Counted from the first letter of the stretch, positions 10,156 through 20,941 are shown. The stretch is DNA of 38,866 nt from an uncultured Pelagibacteraceae bacterium (GCA_902590755.1 CACIYA010000004.1:1-38866), one strand, 5' to 3'. Notes: a model not told the origin generated them from the sequence alone. Program-made: numbers and translations.

Positions 10156-11350
10156 CTCTTCCGTAAATATCTTGATATCTAACTATATCAGTTTCTTTTA
10201 AAATTGATCCTAATTGAGCTTCAATTATTTTTACTGGTTTTTTATATGGATTTTCTATTCTGTGAATAGATTTAACTGGTATATAAATAGTTTCATTGGT
10301 TTTTAAAAAAAATTTTTTTCTATTTAGAGTTATTTTTGGAGTTCCTTGAGTTACTACCCAATGTTCAGAACGATGAAAATGCTTTTGAAGACTTAAAACT
10401 CCTTTAGGTTTTACATAGAGTTCTTTGATCAAAAAATTTTTACCATTAAACAAATTTGTATACCTACCCCAAGGCCTGTAAAAAATATTTTTCTTTTTTT
10501 GGTATTTATTCTTTAATTTGTTATAGATTTTGCAAATTTCTTTCCAACTACCCAGATCTGACCAAGGTATATTTAAATTTATAGCATTTATATCTTTTGA
10601 TTTTTCCAATATTGCATAATCAAAAGAAATTGTTTTACATTTTAAAAAGTCATTTTTATTTAGATAATAAACATTATTTTTAAATTTTGATTTTTTTATA
10701 GAATTTAAACAACAATTAAAGTTTTTGTTTTGATACTTCTTGAAGTTATTAATTATTGATTTTTTTGTAAGGAAAAACATTCCTGAATTCAAATAAGCAT
10801 TTTTTTTAATGATTTTTTTTGCTTTTTCTAAATTTGGTTTTTCAATAAATTTTGAAACCTTGTATTTATTCTTAACCCATCTTGATAAAAAATAACCAAA
10901 GTCAGATGAAGGGTAAGAGGGCTTAATGCCAAATATAAAGATATTTTTATCTGTCAAATATTTTTGATGTTTTTTAATAGATTTATTAAATAAGTTAGTT
11001 TTCTCAATTAAATGATCTGATGTTAAAAAAATTAGTGGTTGGTTCTCAGGTATTTCTTTTATTAATGCTGAACTTAGTATAGCAGGAGCAGTATTTCTTT
11101 TCGCTGGTTCAAGAATAATTTTATACTTCTTAAAACCTTTTAATTTCAAATGTTTTTTAATTTCTGTTATATATTTTTTATTAGTACTTATAATTGGATA
11201 ATCAAAAATAGAACTTTTTATTCTATCTAGAGTTTTGCCGAATAATGTCCAATTTCCAAAATCAATAAACTGCTTTGGTTGATGATGTTTTTTATCAGTC
11301 CAAAGTCGTGTGCCAGAACCGCCACATATAATTACTGGACGTATTTTCAT
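10148..11350 (-). CDS. Mannose-1-phosphate guanylyltransferase / mannose-6-phosphate isomerase-type protein, short form
   Basis: IRPVIICGGSGTRLW..HQPKQF nucleotidyltransferase signature and C-terminal cupin LQKHFHRSEHWVVTQGTPKITL. Confidence 0.88.
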   Translation of the reverse strand: MKIRPVIICGGSGTRLWTDKKHHQPKQFIDFGNWTLFGKTLDRIKSSIFDYPIISTNKKYITEIKKHLKLKGFKKYKIILEPAKRNTAPAILSSALIKEIPENQPLIFLTSDHLIEKTNLFNKSIKKHQKYLTDKNIFIFGIKPSYPSSDFGYFLSRWVKNKYKVSKFIEKPNLEKAKKIIKKNAYLNSGMFFLTKKSIINNFKKYQNKNFNCCLNSIKKSKFKNNVYYLNKNDFLKCKTISFDYAILEKSKDINAINLNIPWSDLGSWKEICKIYNKLKNKYQKKKNIFYRPWGRYTNLFNGKNFLIKELYVKPKGVLSLQKHFHRSEHWVVTQGTPKITLNRKKFFLKTNETIYIPVKSIHRIENPYKKPVKIIEAQLGSILKETDIVRYQDIYGRVK

Positions 11351-13068
11351 TAAATTTTCGAATATTCTTTAACTTCTTTTTTCTTACCTGGATGAGTTGG
11401 AGCACCAAGATAGGCAGGTCCTACTGTTTGAGCATATTTCCAAATCGTTCCCGATCCAAAACTTGATTTTTTTTCTTTCCATTTTTTTCTTCTAGCTTTT
11501 AATTGGGCGCTGGTAAGCCTAACATTAATTGATCCTTTTTTTGCGTCTATATCTATTACATCTCCATTTTTAAGAAGTGCAATTGGGCCGCCCATTGCAG
11601 CTTCTGGGCCAACGTGACCAACACAGAACCCTCTGGTAGCTCCTGAAAACCTTCCATCAGTTATAAGTGCAACTTTTTCACCTTTGCCTTGTCCATAAAT
11701 AGCTCCAGTCGTTGAAAGCATTTCCCTCATTCCTGGTCCGCCTTTTGGGCCTTCGTATCTAATTATTATTACATCACCATCATTATATTTTTTTGTCTGT
11801 ACTGCTTTCATCGCATCTTCCTCATTATCAAAACACCTAGCTTTACCTGTAAATTGTAATTTTTTTAATCCTGCAATTTTTACAATTGCTCCGTCTGGAG
11901 CTAAATTTCCTTTTAACCCGACGACTCCCCCATCTGGAGAAAGTGGGTTATTATATTCTCTTAAAACTTTTTGATTAGTATTAAACTTAATGTTAGCTAA
12001 ATTTTCTTTCATAGTTTTACCTGTAACTGTCATACACTCACCATGAATATAACCTCCGTCAAATAAAGTTTTTAATAACATAGGAACACCACCAGCTTCC
12101 CACATGTCTTTTGCAACGTATTTTCCTCCAGGTTTCAAATCAGCAAGATAAGGAGTTTTTTTAAATATTTTTGCAACATCCATTAAATTAAATTTTACTC
12201 CTATCTCATTAGCTAGTGCAGGTAAATGAAGGGCTGCATTAGTGGAACCGCCAGTAGCAGCCACAATTGTTGCTGCATTTTCTAAAGATTTTTTAGTTAC
12301 TATTTCCCTTGGTTTGATTTTTTTTTCTAATAAATTCATAACCGCTTGACCGCTTTCAAAAGCATATTTATCTCTTTCCTCATAAGGGGCTGGCGTCCCA
12401 GCTGAATAGGGTAAAGCCAAACCTATCGCTTCAGATACACATGCCATTGTATTAGCTGTAAATTGACCTCCACAAGCCCCAGCACTTGGACAAGCTACTA
12501 ATTCTAATTCTCTTAATTCTTCAGAGGACATTTTGCCTGAGGAATGTTTACCTACTGCTTCAAAAACATCTACAACGGTAACATCTTTTCCTTTAAATTT
12601 TCCTGGCAAAATTGATCCTCCGTAAATGAACACACTAGGTACATTCAATCTCAACATAGACATCATCAAGCCTGGAAGAGATTTATCACATCCAGCGATA
12701 CCAACCAGTGCATCATAACAATGTCCTCTAACTGTTAGTTCTGCTGAGTCAGCTATTACTTCCCTGGAAATTAATGATGATTTCATTCCTTCATGACCCA
12801 TGGCAATACCATCTGTTACGGTTATAGTGCAAAATTCTCTTGGCGTTCCACCTGATTGTTTTACTCCTTTTTTAACTGACTGTGCCTGTCGCATTAAAGC
12901 TGTATTGCAAGGTGCAGCTTCATTCCAAGTGGATACTACTCCTACAAACGGTTTTGCTACATCCTGTTCGGTTTCTCCCATCGCATAATAAAAAGATCTA
13001 TGTGGAGCTCTATCTGGGCCTAAAGAAGTATGACGGCTGGGTAGTTTTTTTTTATCAATTTTAGACAT
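11350..13068 (-). CDS. ilvD: Dihydroxy-acid dehydratase
   Basis: [53 protein letters not shown] motifs. Confidence 0.97.
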   Translation of the reverse strand: MSKIDKKKLPSRHTSLGPDRAPHRSFYYAMGETEQDVAKPFVGVVSTWNEAAPCNTALMRQAQSVKKGVKQSGGTPREFCTITVTDGIAMGHEGMKSSLISREVIADSAELTVRGHCYDALVGIAGCDKSLPGLMMSMLRLNVPSVFIYGGSILPGKFKGKDVTVVDVFEAVGKHSSGKMSSEELRELELVACPSAGACGGQFTANTMACVSEAIGLALPYSAGTPAPYEERDKYAFESGQAVMNLLEKKIKPREIVTKKSLENAATIVAATGGSTNAALHLPALANEIGVKFNLMDVAKIFKKTPYLADLKPGGKYVAKDMWEAGGVPMLLKTLFDGGYIHGECMTVTGKTMKENLANIKFNTNQKVLREYNNPLSPDGGVVGLKGNLAPDGAIVKIAGLKKLQFTGKARCFDNEEDAMKAVQTKKYNDGDVIIIRYEGPKGGPGMREMLSTTGAIYGQGKGEKVALITDGRFSGATRGFCVGHVGPEAAMGGPIALLKNGDVIDIDAKKGSINVRLTSAQLKARRKKWKEKKSSFGSGTIWKYAQTVGPAYLGAPTHPGKKKEVKEYSKI

Positions 13069-15717
13069 TTAATTAATACTGGATACAATACTTCTTAATT
13101 TTCCATCTTCAATAGTTAATTCTTTTACTAAATTTTTGTCATTTTGTACTATTTCTTTAGGTGCTTTTGTCACATAAGCCTTATTTTTGAGCTTATTATT
13201 TAAATTAGTAATTTGTTTATTGATTGTCTCAATTTTCTGTAAAATTCTCTCTTTTTGAGATCCTAAATTTACATCCTCATTAAAATTTAATGAAATTTTT
13301 TCCTTAAGAACTAAGATATCTATTGAATTTTTATCTCTTATCTTTGTTGTAAGGACATTATTTACTCTACCAACCTGTTTTACCAAATTTATATTTTTAT
13401 TTACTAATTTCTTTAATTTCCCTGATTTATCATCAAAAAATATGTCACAATATAATTTTGGTGTAATTTTTAACTCTGCTTTAGTAGATCTAATGTTAGA
13501 AATTATTTCAATTAGATCATTTATATTATTTTGATTTTTTTTAAATTTATTAATTATCTTAAAATCTGGCCAACTGGAACTGATTAAATAATTATTGAAA
13601 ATTTTTTTATAAGCATTTAAAGACCACAAGTTCTCAGTGAAAAAAGGGATAAAGGGATGAAGAATTCTGAGAATATTTGCCATCATAAATGATGAGAAAG
13701 CTCTAGCTTCTTTAATTTCATTTTTATTTTTTGAATTAAAAATAGGTTTTAAAAACTCTAAATACCAATCACAATAAGAATGCCAAACAAATTGATATGC
13801 ATACCTAGCAGCCTCATCGAACCTAAATATTTCAATGTTTTTCGTGATTAAATTTTGTGTTTTTATAAATTCATTGTAAATCCAATGGTTTATTGGAAGT
13901 TTAGTTGATGTCAAATTTATCTTTTTATCTAATTTACAATTATTAAGTTTTAAAAAATTATTTGCACTCCAAATTTTTGTTATAAAGTTTCTATTTCCAG
14001 TAACTCTATCTTTTGATAATTTTACATCTCGACCTGGAGAGGCCATCGAAATTAAAGTAAACCTTAAACTATCTGCTCCATATTCATTTATTAAATCTAA
14101 GGGATCGATCACATTACCTTTTGATTTTGACATTTTCTGCCCCTTTTCATCCCTTACCAAGGCATGAACATATACTTTATGAAAAGGTGTATTTTTTCTA
14201 AAATAATTTCCCATCATCAACATCCTTGCTACCCAAAAGAAAATTATATCAAAACCAGTAACAAGAACTGAAGTTGGATAAAATTTATTAAGTTCTTTAG
14301 TTTTCTTTGGCCATCCAAGAGTCGCAAATGGCCATAGAGCTGATGAAAACCAAGTATCTAAAACATCTGTTTCCTGTCTTAATTTAAATTGTTTATTTTT
14401 ATTTTTTTTCTTTGCTAGTTTTATTGCATCTTTTTCATTTTGAGCAACGAAAATATTTCCCTTTTCATCATACCATGCAGGTATTCTATGGCCCCACCAA
14501 ATCTGTCGAGATATACACCAAGGTTCAATGTTATTCATCCACTGAAAAAATGTTTTTGACCAATTACTTGGAAAAAAAGAAGTTTTTCCCTCTTTTACGA
14601 TCTTAATTGGTTTTTTGGATAATTTTTTCGCATCAACAAACCATTGCTCTGTTAAGAGGGGTTCAATTATAGTGTTTGATCTATCACCATATGGAACTTT
14701 ATTTTTAATATTTTCGATTTTTACAAGAGAACCTATATCTTTTAATTTTTTAATTATAAGTTTCCTTGCTTCAAACCTATCTAAACCATGAAACTCTTTA
14801 ATTCCTTTTTTGTTTATTTTCCCATTCCCTTCAAAAATGTTTATTATTTCTAGTTTATTTCTCTTGCCTACCTCATAGTCATTGAAATCATGTGCTGGTG
14901 TAATTTTTACAGCTCCTGAACCTTGCTCTGGATCAGCATAGTTGTCAGAAATAATTTTGACAGTCCTATTAACAATTGGAATAAGAACATTTTTTCCAAC
15001 TAAATTTACATATCTTTTATCCTTTGGATTTACAGCAACTGCGGTATCTCCCATCATTGTTTCTGGTCTGGTAGTGGCGATAGTGATTTTTTGATCTGAG
15101 TTCTCTATCATATAATCAATGTAATATAATTGAGATTGAACATCTTTTTGGTTTACTTCCAAGTCAGAAATAGCAGTTTGAAGTTTAGTATCCCAGTTGA
15201 CTAATTTTTTGTCCTTGTAAATTAGCTTGTTTTTATAAAGATCAACAAAAACTTTAATTACGGCTTTAGAGAGATCCTTGTCCATGGTGAACCTGGTTCT
15301 TGACCAATCACACGAACAACCTAATTTCTTAAGTTGATCTAAAATTATTCCACCGGATTCCTCTTTCCAATCCCATATTTTTTTAATAAATTTTTCTCTT
15401 CCTAAATCATTTTTTTTAATTCCTTCTTTTAAAAGGTTATTTTCAACAACTGCTTGAGTTGCAATACCAGCATGGTCTGTTCCTGGTTGCCAAAGAGTTT
15501 CGAGGCCTTTCATTCTATTAAATCTAACTAAAACATCTTGTAGACTATTGTTTAGAGCATGCCCCATATGTAATCTACCAGTTACATTAGGTGGAGGAAT
15601 TACTACAGAAAATTTTTTATTTGATTTGTTTTTTTTTGGTTTGAATAAACCTTTTTTAATCCAAAAATCTGAGATTTTTTTTTCTTCTTTACTATGATTA
15701 TATTTTTTAAATTCCAT
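13069..15717 (-). CDS. valS: Valyl-tRNA synthetase
   Basis: PPPNVTGRLHMGHALNNSLQD, TTRPETMMGDTAVAVNP, GQKMSKSKGNVIDP. Confidence 0.97.
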   Translation of the reverse strand: MEFKKYNHSKEEKKISDFWIKKGLFKPKKNKSNKKFSVVIPPPNVTGRLHMGHALNNSLQDVLVRFNRMKGLETLWQPGTDHAGIATQAVVENNLLKEGIKKNDLGREKFIKKIWDWKEESGGIILDQLKKLGCSCDWSRTRFTMDKDLSKAVIKVFVDLYKNKLIYKDKKLVNWDTKLQTAISDLEVNQKDVQSQLYYIDYMIENSDQKITIATTRPETMMGDTAVAVNPKDKRYVNLVGKNVLIPIVNRTVKIISDNYADPEQGSGAVKITPAHDFNDYEVGKRNKLEIINIFEGNGKINKKGIKEFHGLDRFEARKLIIKKLKDIGSLVKIENIKNKVPYGDRSNTIIEPLLTEQWFVDAKKLSKKPIKIVKEGKTSFFPSNWSKTFFQWMNNIEPWCISRQIWWGHRIPAWYDEKGNIFVAQNEKDAIKLAKKKNKNKQFKLRQETDVLDTWFSSALWPFATLGWPKKTKELNKFYPTSVLVTGFDIIFFWVARMLMMGNYFRKNTPFHKVYVHALVRDEKGQKMSKSKGNVIDPLDLINEYGADSLRFTLISMASPGRDVKLSKDRVTGNRNFITKIWSANNFLKLNNCKLDKKINLTSTKLPINHWIYNEFIKTQNLITKNIEIFRFDEAARYAYQFVWHSYCDWYLEFLKPIFNSKNKNEIKEARAFSSFMMANILRILHPFIPFFTENLWSLNAYKKIFNNYLISSSWPDFKIINKFKKNQNNINDLIEIISNIRSTKAELKITPKLYCDIFFDDKSGKLKKLVNKNINLVKQVGRVNNVLTTKIRDKNSIDILVLKEKISLNFNEDVNLGSQKERILQKIETINKQITNLNNKLKNKAYVTKAPKEIVQNDKNLVKELTIEDGKLRSIVSSIN

Positions 15718-15748
15718 TCTTTTGATATTTAGAGATATATAACAGATT

Positions 15749-17011
15749 TCAATAACTATTAAGTTTAAAATCTAGATATAAGGCAGCAGTCCAAGAAAAA
15801 TTTTTAGCACCCATTCCTAAACCTGATTTACAACTGTAATATTCTCGAAATTTTTTTTTTTCGACTAAATTCAATGTTTTTTTTCTTATTATTTCTGCGA
15901 ACTTCTTATCTTTATTTTTTAAACCCTGATATAAAATCCAATTGCAATTAACCCATACTGGCCCTCTCCAGTAACGTTTTTCTTCGAATGATCTATGTTT
16001 AGAATTTATTGAAGGAAAAAGATATTTATTATTTTTATTATATTTTTTTAAACTTTTTATTAATGATTTATTAATTGAATTATTATTTAAATCAGCAAAT
16101 AGCATAAAAAAATTTGTTATTGAGGGTATAGCTGTTAAACTATTATTTCTTATATCTTTATTCTTAAATGTCATTTTCTTAGAATTAAATAATTTTACAA
16201 GTTTACTCTCATTTAAAAGAATATATTTTTTTATGGAAGAATTTCTTTTATCTATACATCTAAGCAAAAAATCCATATCCTTTAAAGCTTTTAGAAAAAG
16301 AGAATTAAATCCAACATCTACAACATTAAATTTTGATTTAAAGTAAAGTTTTTTTGGATCATAATTCATTTCCTTTAAATGATTTTTAATAGTTACATAT
16401 CTATCATAATCAATTTTCAAAGGTCTTTGGCTTTGGGTGACAATTTTATTATCCTTTCTCTTATAATCAAGATTTAATTGTGTTTTGATCTTACTCATCG
16501 GTTTATCCCATAAAGGAGAATTATCATAACCACTTTCCCATGGGTGAAGTATGGAAATTAAACCAGTACGTTTAGGATCTCTGTATCTAATAAACCATTC
16601 TAAACATTTTTTAATCTTTAAAATTAAAGGCTGGTATTTTTTTATTTCTTTTTTTGAAAATTTTTGTCTCTCAATAATTATCCTTAAGATACTTGATAAG
16701 ATCGGTGGTTGAGTTATTCCAGATGAGGAAACTTTTTTACCACAATTCCAAGCTTTATAGTTAGGAGTATAATTTAAATCTTTAATATGGAAAAGAATAT
16801 GTGGTATCATTCCGTCATCCCATTGTCCTGAAATTAGAGTTTCAAGTTCTTTAAATGAGTAGTCTAAATTGAAATTAGAATATCCTAATGCAATAAATGC
16901 TGAGTCCCAATTCCATTGGGCTGGATAAAGTTTAGTGTTAGTGGGTAATGTGTAATTTAATCTTCTGTTATTTATTAAGGTTCTCTTTGCTTCTTTAATT
17001 AAGCTATTCAT
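15749..17011 (-). CDS. GH63-like (MGH1-type) cytoplasmic alpha-glycosidase
   Basis: WNWDSAFIALGYSN, GMIPHILFH, HPWESGYDNSPLWD, RYWRGPVWVNCNWILYQGL; no obvious signal peptide; co-directional with ABC permeases. Confidence 0.82.
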   Translation of the reverse strand: MNSLIKEAKRTLINNRRLNYTLPTNTKLYPAQWNWDSAFIALGYSNFNLDYSFKELETLISGQWDDGMIPHILFHIKDLNYTPNYKAWNCGKKVSSSGITQPPILSSILRIIIERQKFSKKEIKKYQPLILKIKKCLEWFIRYRDPKRTGLISILHPWESGYDNSPLWDKPMSKIKTQLNLDYKRKDNKIVTQSQRPLKIDYDRYVTIKNHLKEMNYDPKKLYFKSKFNVVDVGFNSLFLKALKDMDFLLRCIDKRNSSIKKYILLNESKLVKLFNSKKMTFKNKDIRNNSLTAIPSITNFFMLFADLNNNSINKSLIKSLKKYNKNNKYLFPSINSKHRSFEEKRYWRGPVWVNCNWILYQGLKNKDKKFAEIIRKKTLNLVEKKKFREYYSCKSGLGMGAKNFSWTAALYLDFKLNSY

Positions 17012-18219
17012 TATCCTTTAACACCTCCAGCTGTTAAACCGCTTACTAAATATTTTTCAAAATATATGAAAATTAAAAGTATTGGTAAAGTAACTACCAC
17101 AGATCCAGCCATTAGATACTGCCGTGGTGTTTCGGCATCACCAGTTAAATGATTTATTGCTCTAGATAATGTAAATGTTTTTGGATTATCTAAAAACATA
17201 AGAGAAAATAAAAATTCATTCCAGGCTATCATAAATACATATAACGATACTGAAGCAATAGCAGGTAAACTAAGAGGAATTATTATTTTAATAATTATTC
17301 CAAACCAATTTTGTCCATCTATAAGTCCCGCCTCTTCAATTTCTTTAGGTATGCTTTTAAAGTATCCCTGAAGCATATAGATGGCTACTGGTAAAGTGGT
17401 TGCTGTGTAAACTATTAATAGGCCTTCCACAGAATTCCTCAAACCTAGTTGACTAAAAACAGTGTATAAAGGAATTACCAATACTATTGCTGGAAACATA
17501 TAGATTATTAATATTGATGTTGAAAGAAAGGTCTTACCAAAGAAATTTAATCTTGCGACAGCGTACGCTGCGGGTATAGCAAATAATAAGGTTATTAAAA
17601 CAGTTCCAACTGATACATATGAACTTGTAAGAATATATCTACCAAAATCATATGTTTTAAAAATGACAAAGTAAGATTTGAATATCTCATAAATATTTTT
17701 TGAAAAATCAATACTTAGATCGATCGGGTCAATCAATAAAGCTGTTTGCGTTTTAAAACTAGTAACAAACATTATGTAAAATGGAAACAATATAACTAAT
17801 GCAAAAAATACTATTGCAAATAAAGATAAAAACTCAAACACAATTTTTTCAGATATAAAATCCTGATTTAAATATTCTAAATCATATTTTTTCAATTTAT
17901 TTGTAAAAAATAAAATTAGTAAAAAAATACCTACTGAGAACCACATAGGGGAGTTTTCATTTAAAAATGTATATAAAATTGTAAACAATAAGGATAATAT
18001 AAAAATTTTTAAGTTATGATTAAACTTTTTTCCAATAAATACACAAGTTATAATTAATCCGATTGATAATGATAGATTTAGATTAAAGTTAAGATTTGTA
18101 AAATTTAAACCTTGCAAAGTTGCCAATATTTTCCATATACAAATTATTATTGTAAGAAAAATTGATGATGCAAGTAAAGTTATTATTAATGATTTAAATT
18201 TCATTTGCCTTTTTTCCAA
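17011..18219 (-). CDS. Sugar-type ABC transporter permease (MalG-like) with extended N-terminus
   Basis: EAGLIDGQNWFGIIIKIIIPLSLPAIASV EAA loop; extra hydrophobic N-terminal ~120 aa. Confidence 0.9.
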   Translation of the reverse strand: MEKRQMKFKSLIITLLASSIFLTIIICIWKILATLQGLNFTNLNFNLNLSLSIGLIITCVFIGKKFNHNLKIFILSLLFTILYTFLNENSPMWFSVGIFLLILFFTNKLKKYDLEYLNQDFISEKIVFEFLSLFAIVFFALVILFPFYIMFVTSFKTQTALLIDPIDLSIDFSKNIYEIFKSYFVIFKTYDFGRYILTSSYVSVGTVLITLLFAIPAAYAVARLNFFGKTFLSTSILIIYMFPAIVLVIPLYTVFSQLGLRNSVEGLLIVYTATTLPVAIYMLQGYFKSIPKEIEEAGLIDGQNWFGIIIKIIIPLSLPAIASVSLYVFMIAWNEFLFSLMFLDNPKTFTLSRAINHLTGDAETPRQYLMAGSVVVTLPILLIFIYFEKYLVSGLTAGGVKG

Positions 18220-19453
18220 TTAATTTGAAATAAATAATCATAAAAGTTATTAATAATAATACGATTACTATTGAAACTGCTGAACCCATGCCAATATTTG
18301 ATACCGCAAATCCTTGTTGATACACACTTATTGGTAATGTCAAAGTACCTGAAGCGCCACCAGTTAATAAAAATATATCTTCAAATTTGTTGAAGTTCCA
18401 AATAAATCTAATCATGAATAAAATTGATAAAATTGCTGTTATTTGTGGAAAGGTAATATAAAAAAATTTTCTAAATGGTCCAGCGCCGTCAACATCTGCT
18501 GCCTCATAAAGATCTCTAGGAATAGCTTGTAGTCTAGCTAATATAAATAAAAAAGCTAAAGGAAAATATCGCCAGATCTCAAAAAATATCACTGTCGTTA
18601 ATGCTAATCTAAGTTTTAACTCAAATCCTAAAATATTAATGATTAAATATTTTTGTCCAAGTAAATTTATAGGTTTTTCGATCACTCCATAATTAACTAG
18701 AAGAGAATTTATTGTGCCACTATTAGGATCTAAGAGTAAAGTCCAGGTATAAGCTAAAGCAACCACAGGTCCTACATAGGGAAAAAGCAATATACTTCGC
18801 ATAAAAGTTCTTCCATAAAATTTTTGATTTACAAGTTGAGCAGCGAATATGCCAAGTAAAATAGCTCCAAGTGTTCCAAAAAAAGTAAAGTAAAACGTCG
18901 TCATTAAAAGCTCAAAAAAATTGTTATTAATAAAAACATTTTTAAAATTTTTGAGAGTAAAATCAGTAGTCAATAAAATATTATTTGATTTTCCTTTCAA
19001 ATCTGGTTTATTAGATTTAAGGAATTCACTCTTAATAGAATTGTTATTCACATTTTTTACAAAAATTTCGAAGTTTTCACGATACCCTGCCTCCCAATTT
19101 CCAAAAAAACATTTAACTTTTTGTGACTTAAATTCGCATCTTTTGTCCAAATTAACTGGTTTAATATTTTTTGGTAATTTATCTGAAAATCTAACTTCTC
19201 TAATATCTTGAATTAAAGAACTATTTCTTAATTTATAAATAATTTTTAATTCAAAATTACTATCTTGTATATTTTTTACAATTTTTTTTGCCCTAGGTTC
19301 GGGAATTCTTATATCTTTAAGTCCAACTTCTTTAAAACTAATCCAGACGTTTGCAAAAATTGGAAATAAAATTATTGCAAATACTAGGCATACAGCAGGT
19401 AATAGAAGTGTATATGCAGTCCTTCTTTCTATTTTTGATAGTGTAGAGCTCAT
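18194..19453 (-). CDS. Sugar-type ABC transporter permease (MalF-like) with large insertion after TM1
   Basis: EAADVDGAGPFRKFFYITFPQITAIL EAA loop; ~100-aa hydrophilic insertion after first TM. Confidence 0.9.
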   Translation of the reverse strand: MSSTLSKIERRTAYTLLLPAVCLVFAIILFPIFANVWISFKEVGLKDIRIPEPRAKKIVKNIQDSNFELKIIYKLRNSSLIQDIREVRFSDKLPKNIKPVNLDKRCEFKSQKVKCFFGNWEAGYRENFEIFVKNVNNNSIKSEFLKSNKPDLKGKSNNILLTTDFTLKNFKNVFINNNFFELLMTTFYFTFFGTLGAILLGIFAAQLVNQKFYGRTFMRSILLFPYVGPVVALAYTWTLLLDPNSGTINSLLVNYGVIEKPINLLGQKYLIINILGFELKLRLALTTVIFFEIWRYFPLAFLFILARLQAIPRDLYEAADVDGAGPFRKFFYITFPQITAILSILFMIRFIWNFNKFEDIFLLTGGASGTLTLPISVYQQGFAVSNIGMGSAVSIVIVLLLITFMIIYFKLIGKKANEI

Positions 19454-19455
19454 TT

Positions 19456-19486
19456 AAAAGCGGATAATAACCTATTATCCGCTTTT
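19456..19486 (-). terminator. Perfect 14-bp stem hairpin between binding-protein and permease genes (attenuator or mRNA stabiliser)
   Basis: AAAAGCGGATAATA-acc-TATTATCCGCTTTT, located between the binding-protein stop and the malF-like start. Confidence 0.75.
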
Positions 19487-19500
19487 AAGAAATAAATTTG

Positions 19501-20823
19501 CTAGAATTTTGCTAATTCTGCGTTAATTTTTTTAACCGCTTCATCAACAGTTATTTGGTCATCAATGTATTCTCTTGTAATTCTATTCAAGAATTGAGCA
19601 TTGATTATTTTTGATGCTCTTGAAAGTTCACCTTCTTTTACACCCCATCTATTAGCAGTATCTAATCCTGCAACAATGTTGTTTATTACATCAGGTGAAT
19701 ACAGTTCGGTTAATGGTTTTTTTCTATCTACACCAACTGGTAATTTACTCCAAGCTTTTGTAAACGCAGTAGGATCTGAAGAATTACCTCTTCTTACTGG
19801 AAATTTACCCTCAGGAGCGATTGCTAACGTGCTTGTGTAACCTTCGTCCATAGAATACTCCACAAACTTTTTAGCCTCATCAGTATCTGCATCAGCTGTT
19901 ATACCGAAATATCTTACATCTGCCCATGCAGCACCTTTCTTGTTATTTGGTCCACTAAAATTCGTTATAAAACCAGTTTTAGAGGCAAGTTCAGGTGATG
20001 TTGGATCGCTATTTATTGTTGGTGGAGCTGAGTCTCTTAATCCAGCTAATTCATCCATAATAAACGGTGACCAAATTATCATTGGCGTTTTGCCAGCAAA
20101 GTATAACTCTCTAGATTGTTTCCAGAATAATTCTCCTGGAGGACTTGCTTTAGCTATAACTTTATAAAACTCTAAAGAGTTTTTTAGAGCTTTTCCTTGT
20201 TTTTTTGTTCCACCCTTTTTAACAAAATTAACTCCATTTGCTAAAAGAACATGTTCAAGAACTTGGCTCATAAAGTTTTCATCAGTTTTAGTTGCAGCTA
20301 CAAATCCAAACATGTCTCCGCCCGAAAGAACTTTTACAGCTTTTGTAATATTTTCGTAACTTGTTGGCGGTTCAAGACCTGCTTGTTTAAATAAATCTTT
20401 TCTGTAAACTACCATTTGTGTCCAGCCATCAACCGGCACAGCAGCAATTTTTCCACCCTTTTTTGCCATGTTTAACGCTCCCGGAGCAAAAGTTTTCTTT
20501 CCTAAACTTTTAACAACATCATTATTAGCATTTACATCAAGTATTCCTGCCTCTGCCCAAGGAAGAACATATTGAAGAGTGTGATAAATGACATCTGGGA
20601 GATTTCCTGCGGCTGCAGCAGCAGTAGCTCTGGAACCTAAATCTTTTTCCTCTACCGGTATAACTTCGACTTTTATCCCAGTCTTGGACTCAAATGATTT
20701 AGCCATTTCCATTTGTTTTTCCATTCTTGCTGGTTGAACTTCAGTGGTCCAAAAAGTTATATCCGCTAAACTATTAGACGTTAATAAAGTTAAAGCAAAA
20801 ATGAATGTTAATATTTTTTTCAT
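19501..20823 (-). CDS. Extracellular sugar-binding protein of ABC transporter
   Basis: N-terminal signal peptide MKKILTFIFALTLLTSNSLA; family-1-like solute-binding fold signatures; strong SD (AGGAGG) upstream of ATG. Confidence 0.9.
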   Translation of the reverse strand: MKKILTFIFALTLLTSNSLADITFWTTEVQPARMEKQMEMAKSFESKTGIKVEVIPVEEKDLGSRATAAAAAGNLPDVIYHTLQYVLPWAEAGILDVNANNDVVKSLGKKTFAPGALNMAKKGGKIAAVPVDGWTQMVVYRKDLFKQAGLEPPTSYENITKAVKVLSGGDMFGFVAATKTDENFMSQVLEHVLLANGVNFVKKGGTKKQGKALKNSLEFYKVIAKASPPGELFWKQSRELYFAGKTPMIIWSPFIMDELAGLRDSAPPTINSDPTSPELASKTGFITNFSGPNNKKGAAWADVRYFGITADADTDEAKKFVEYSMDEGYTSTLAIAPEGKFPVRRGNSSDPTAFTKAWSKLPVGVDRKKPLTELYSPDVINNIVAGLDTANRWGVKEGELSRASKIINAQFLNRITREYIDDQITVDEAVKKINAELAKF

Positions 20824-20941
20824 CTTTCCTCCTATTAATTATTTAAATAATGATTTAAGTTTAACAAGATGGATTAAAATTTTTACATGATTAAAATGCA
20901 TACGAGACTTGAAAAAATTAATATATGGAAATTGTTAAAAT

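Noticed and set aside
12800-13064. Two plus-strand ORFs antisense to ilvD
   Set aside because: ilvD is strongly conserved on the other strand; antisense translations have no recognisable features.
18921-20167. Plus-strand ORFs antisense to the permease and sugar-binding-protein genes
   Set aside because: Explained by codon bias of the real genes; no independent support.
20838-20851. ATTATTTAAATAAT palindrome upstream of the sugar-binding-protein gene
   Set aside because: Entirely A/T and short for such a biased composition; not strong enough alone to claim an operator.
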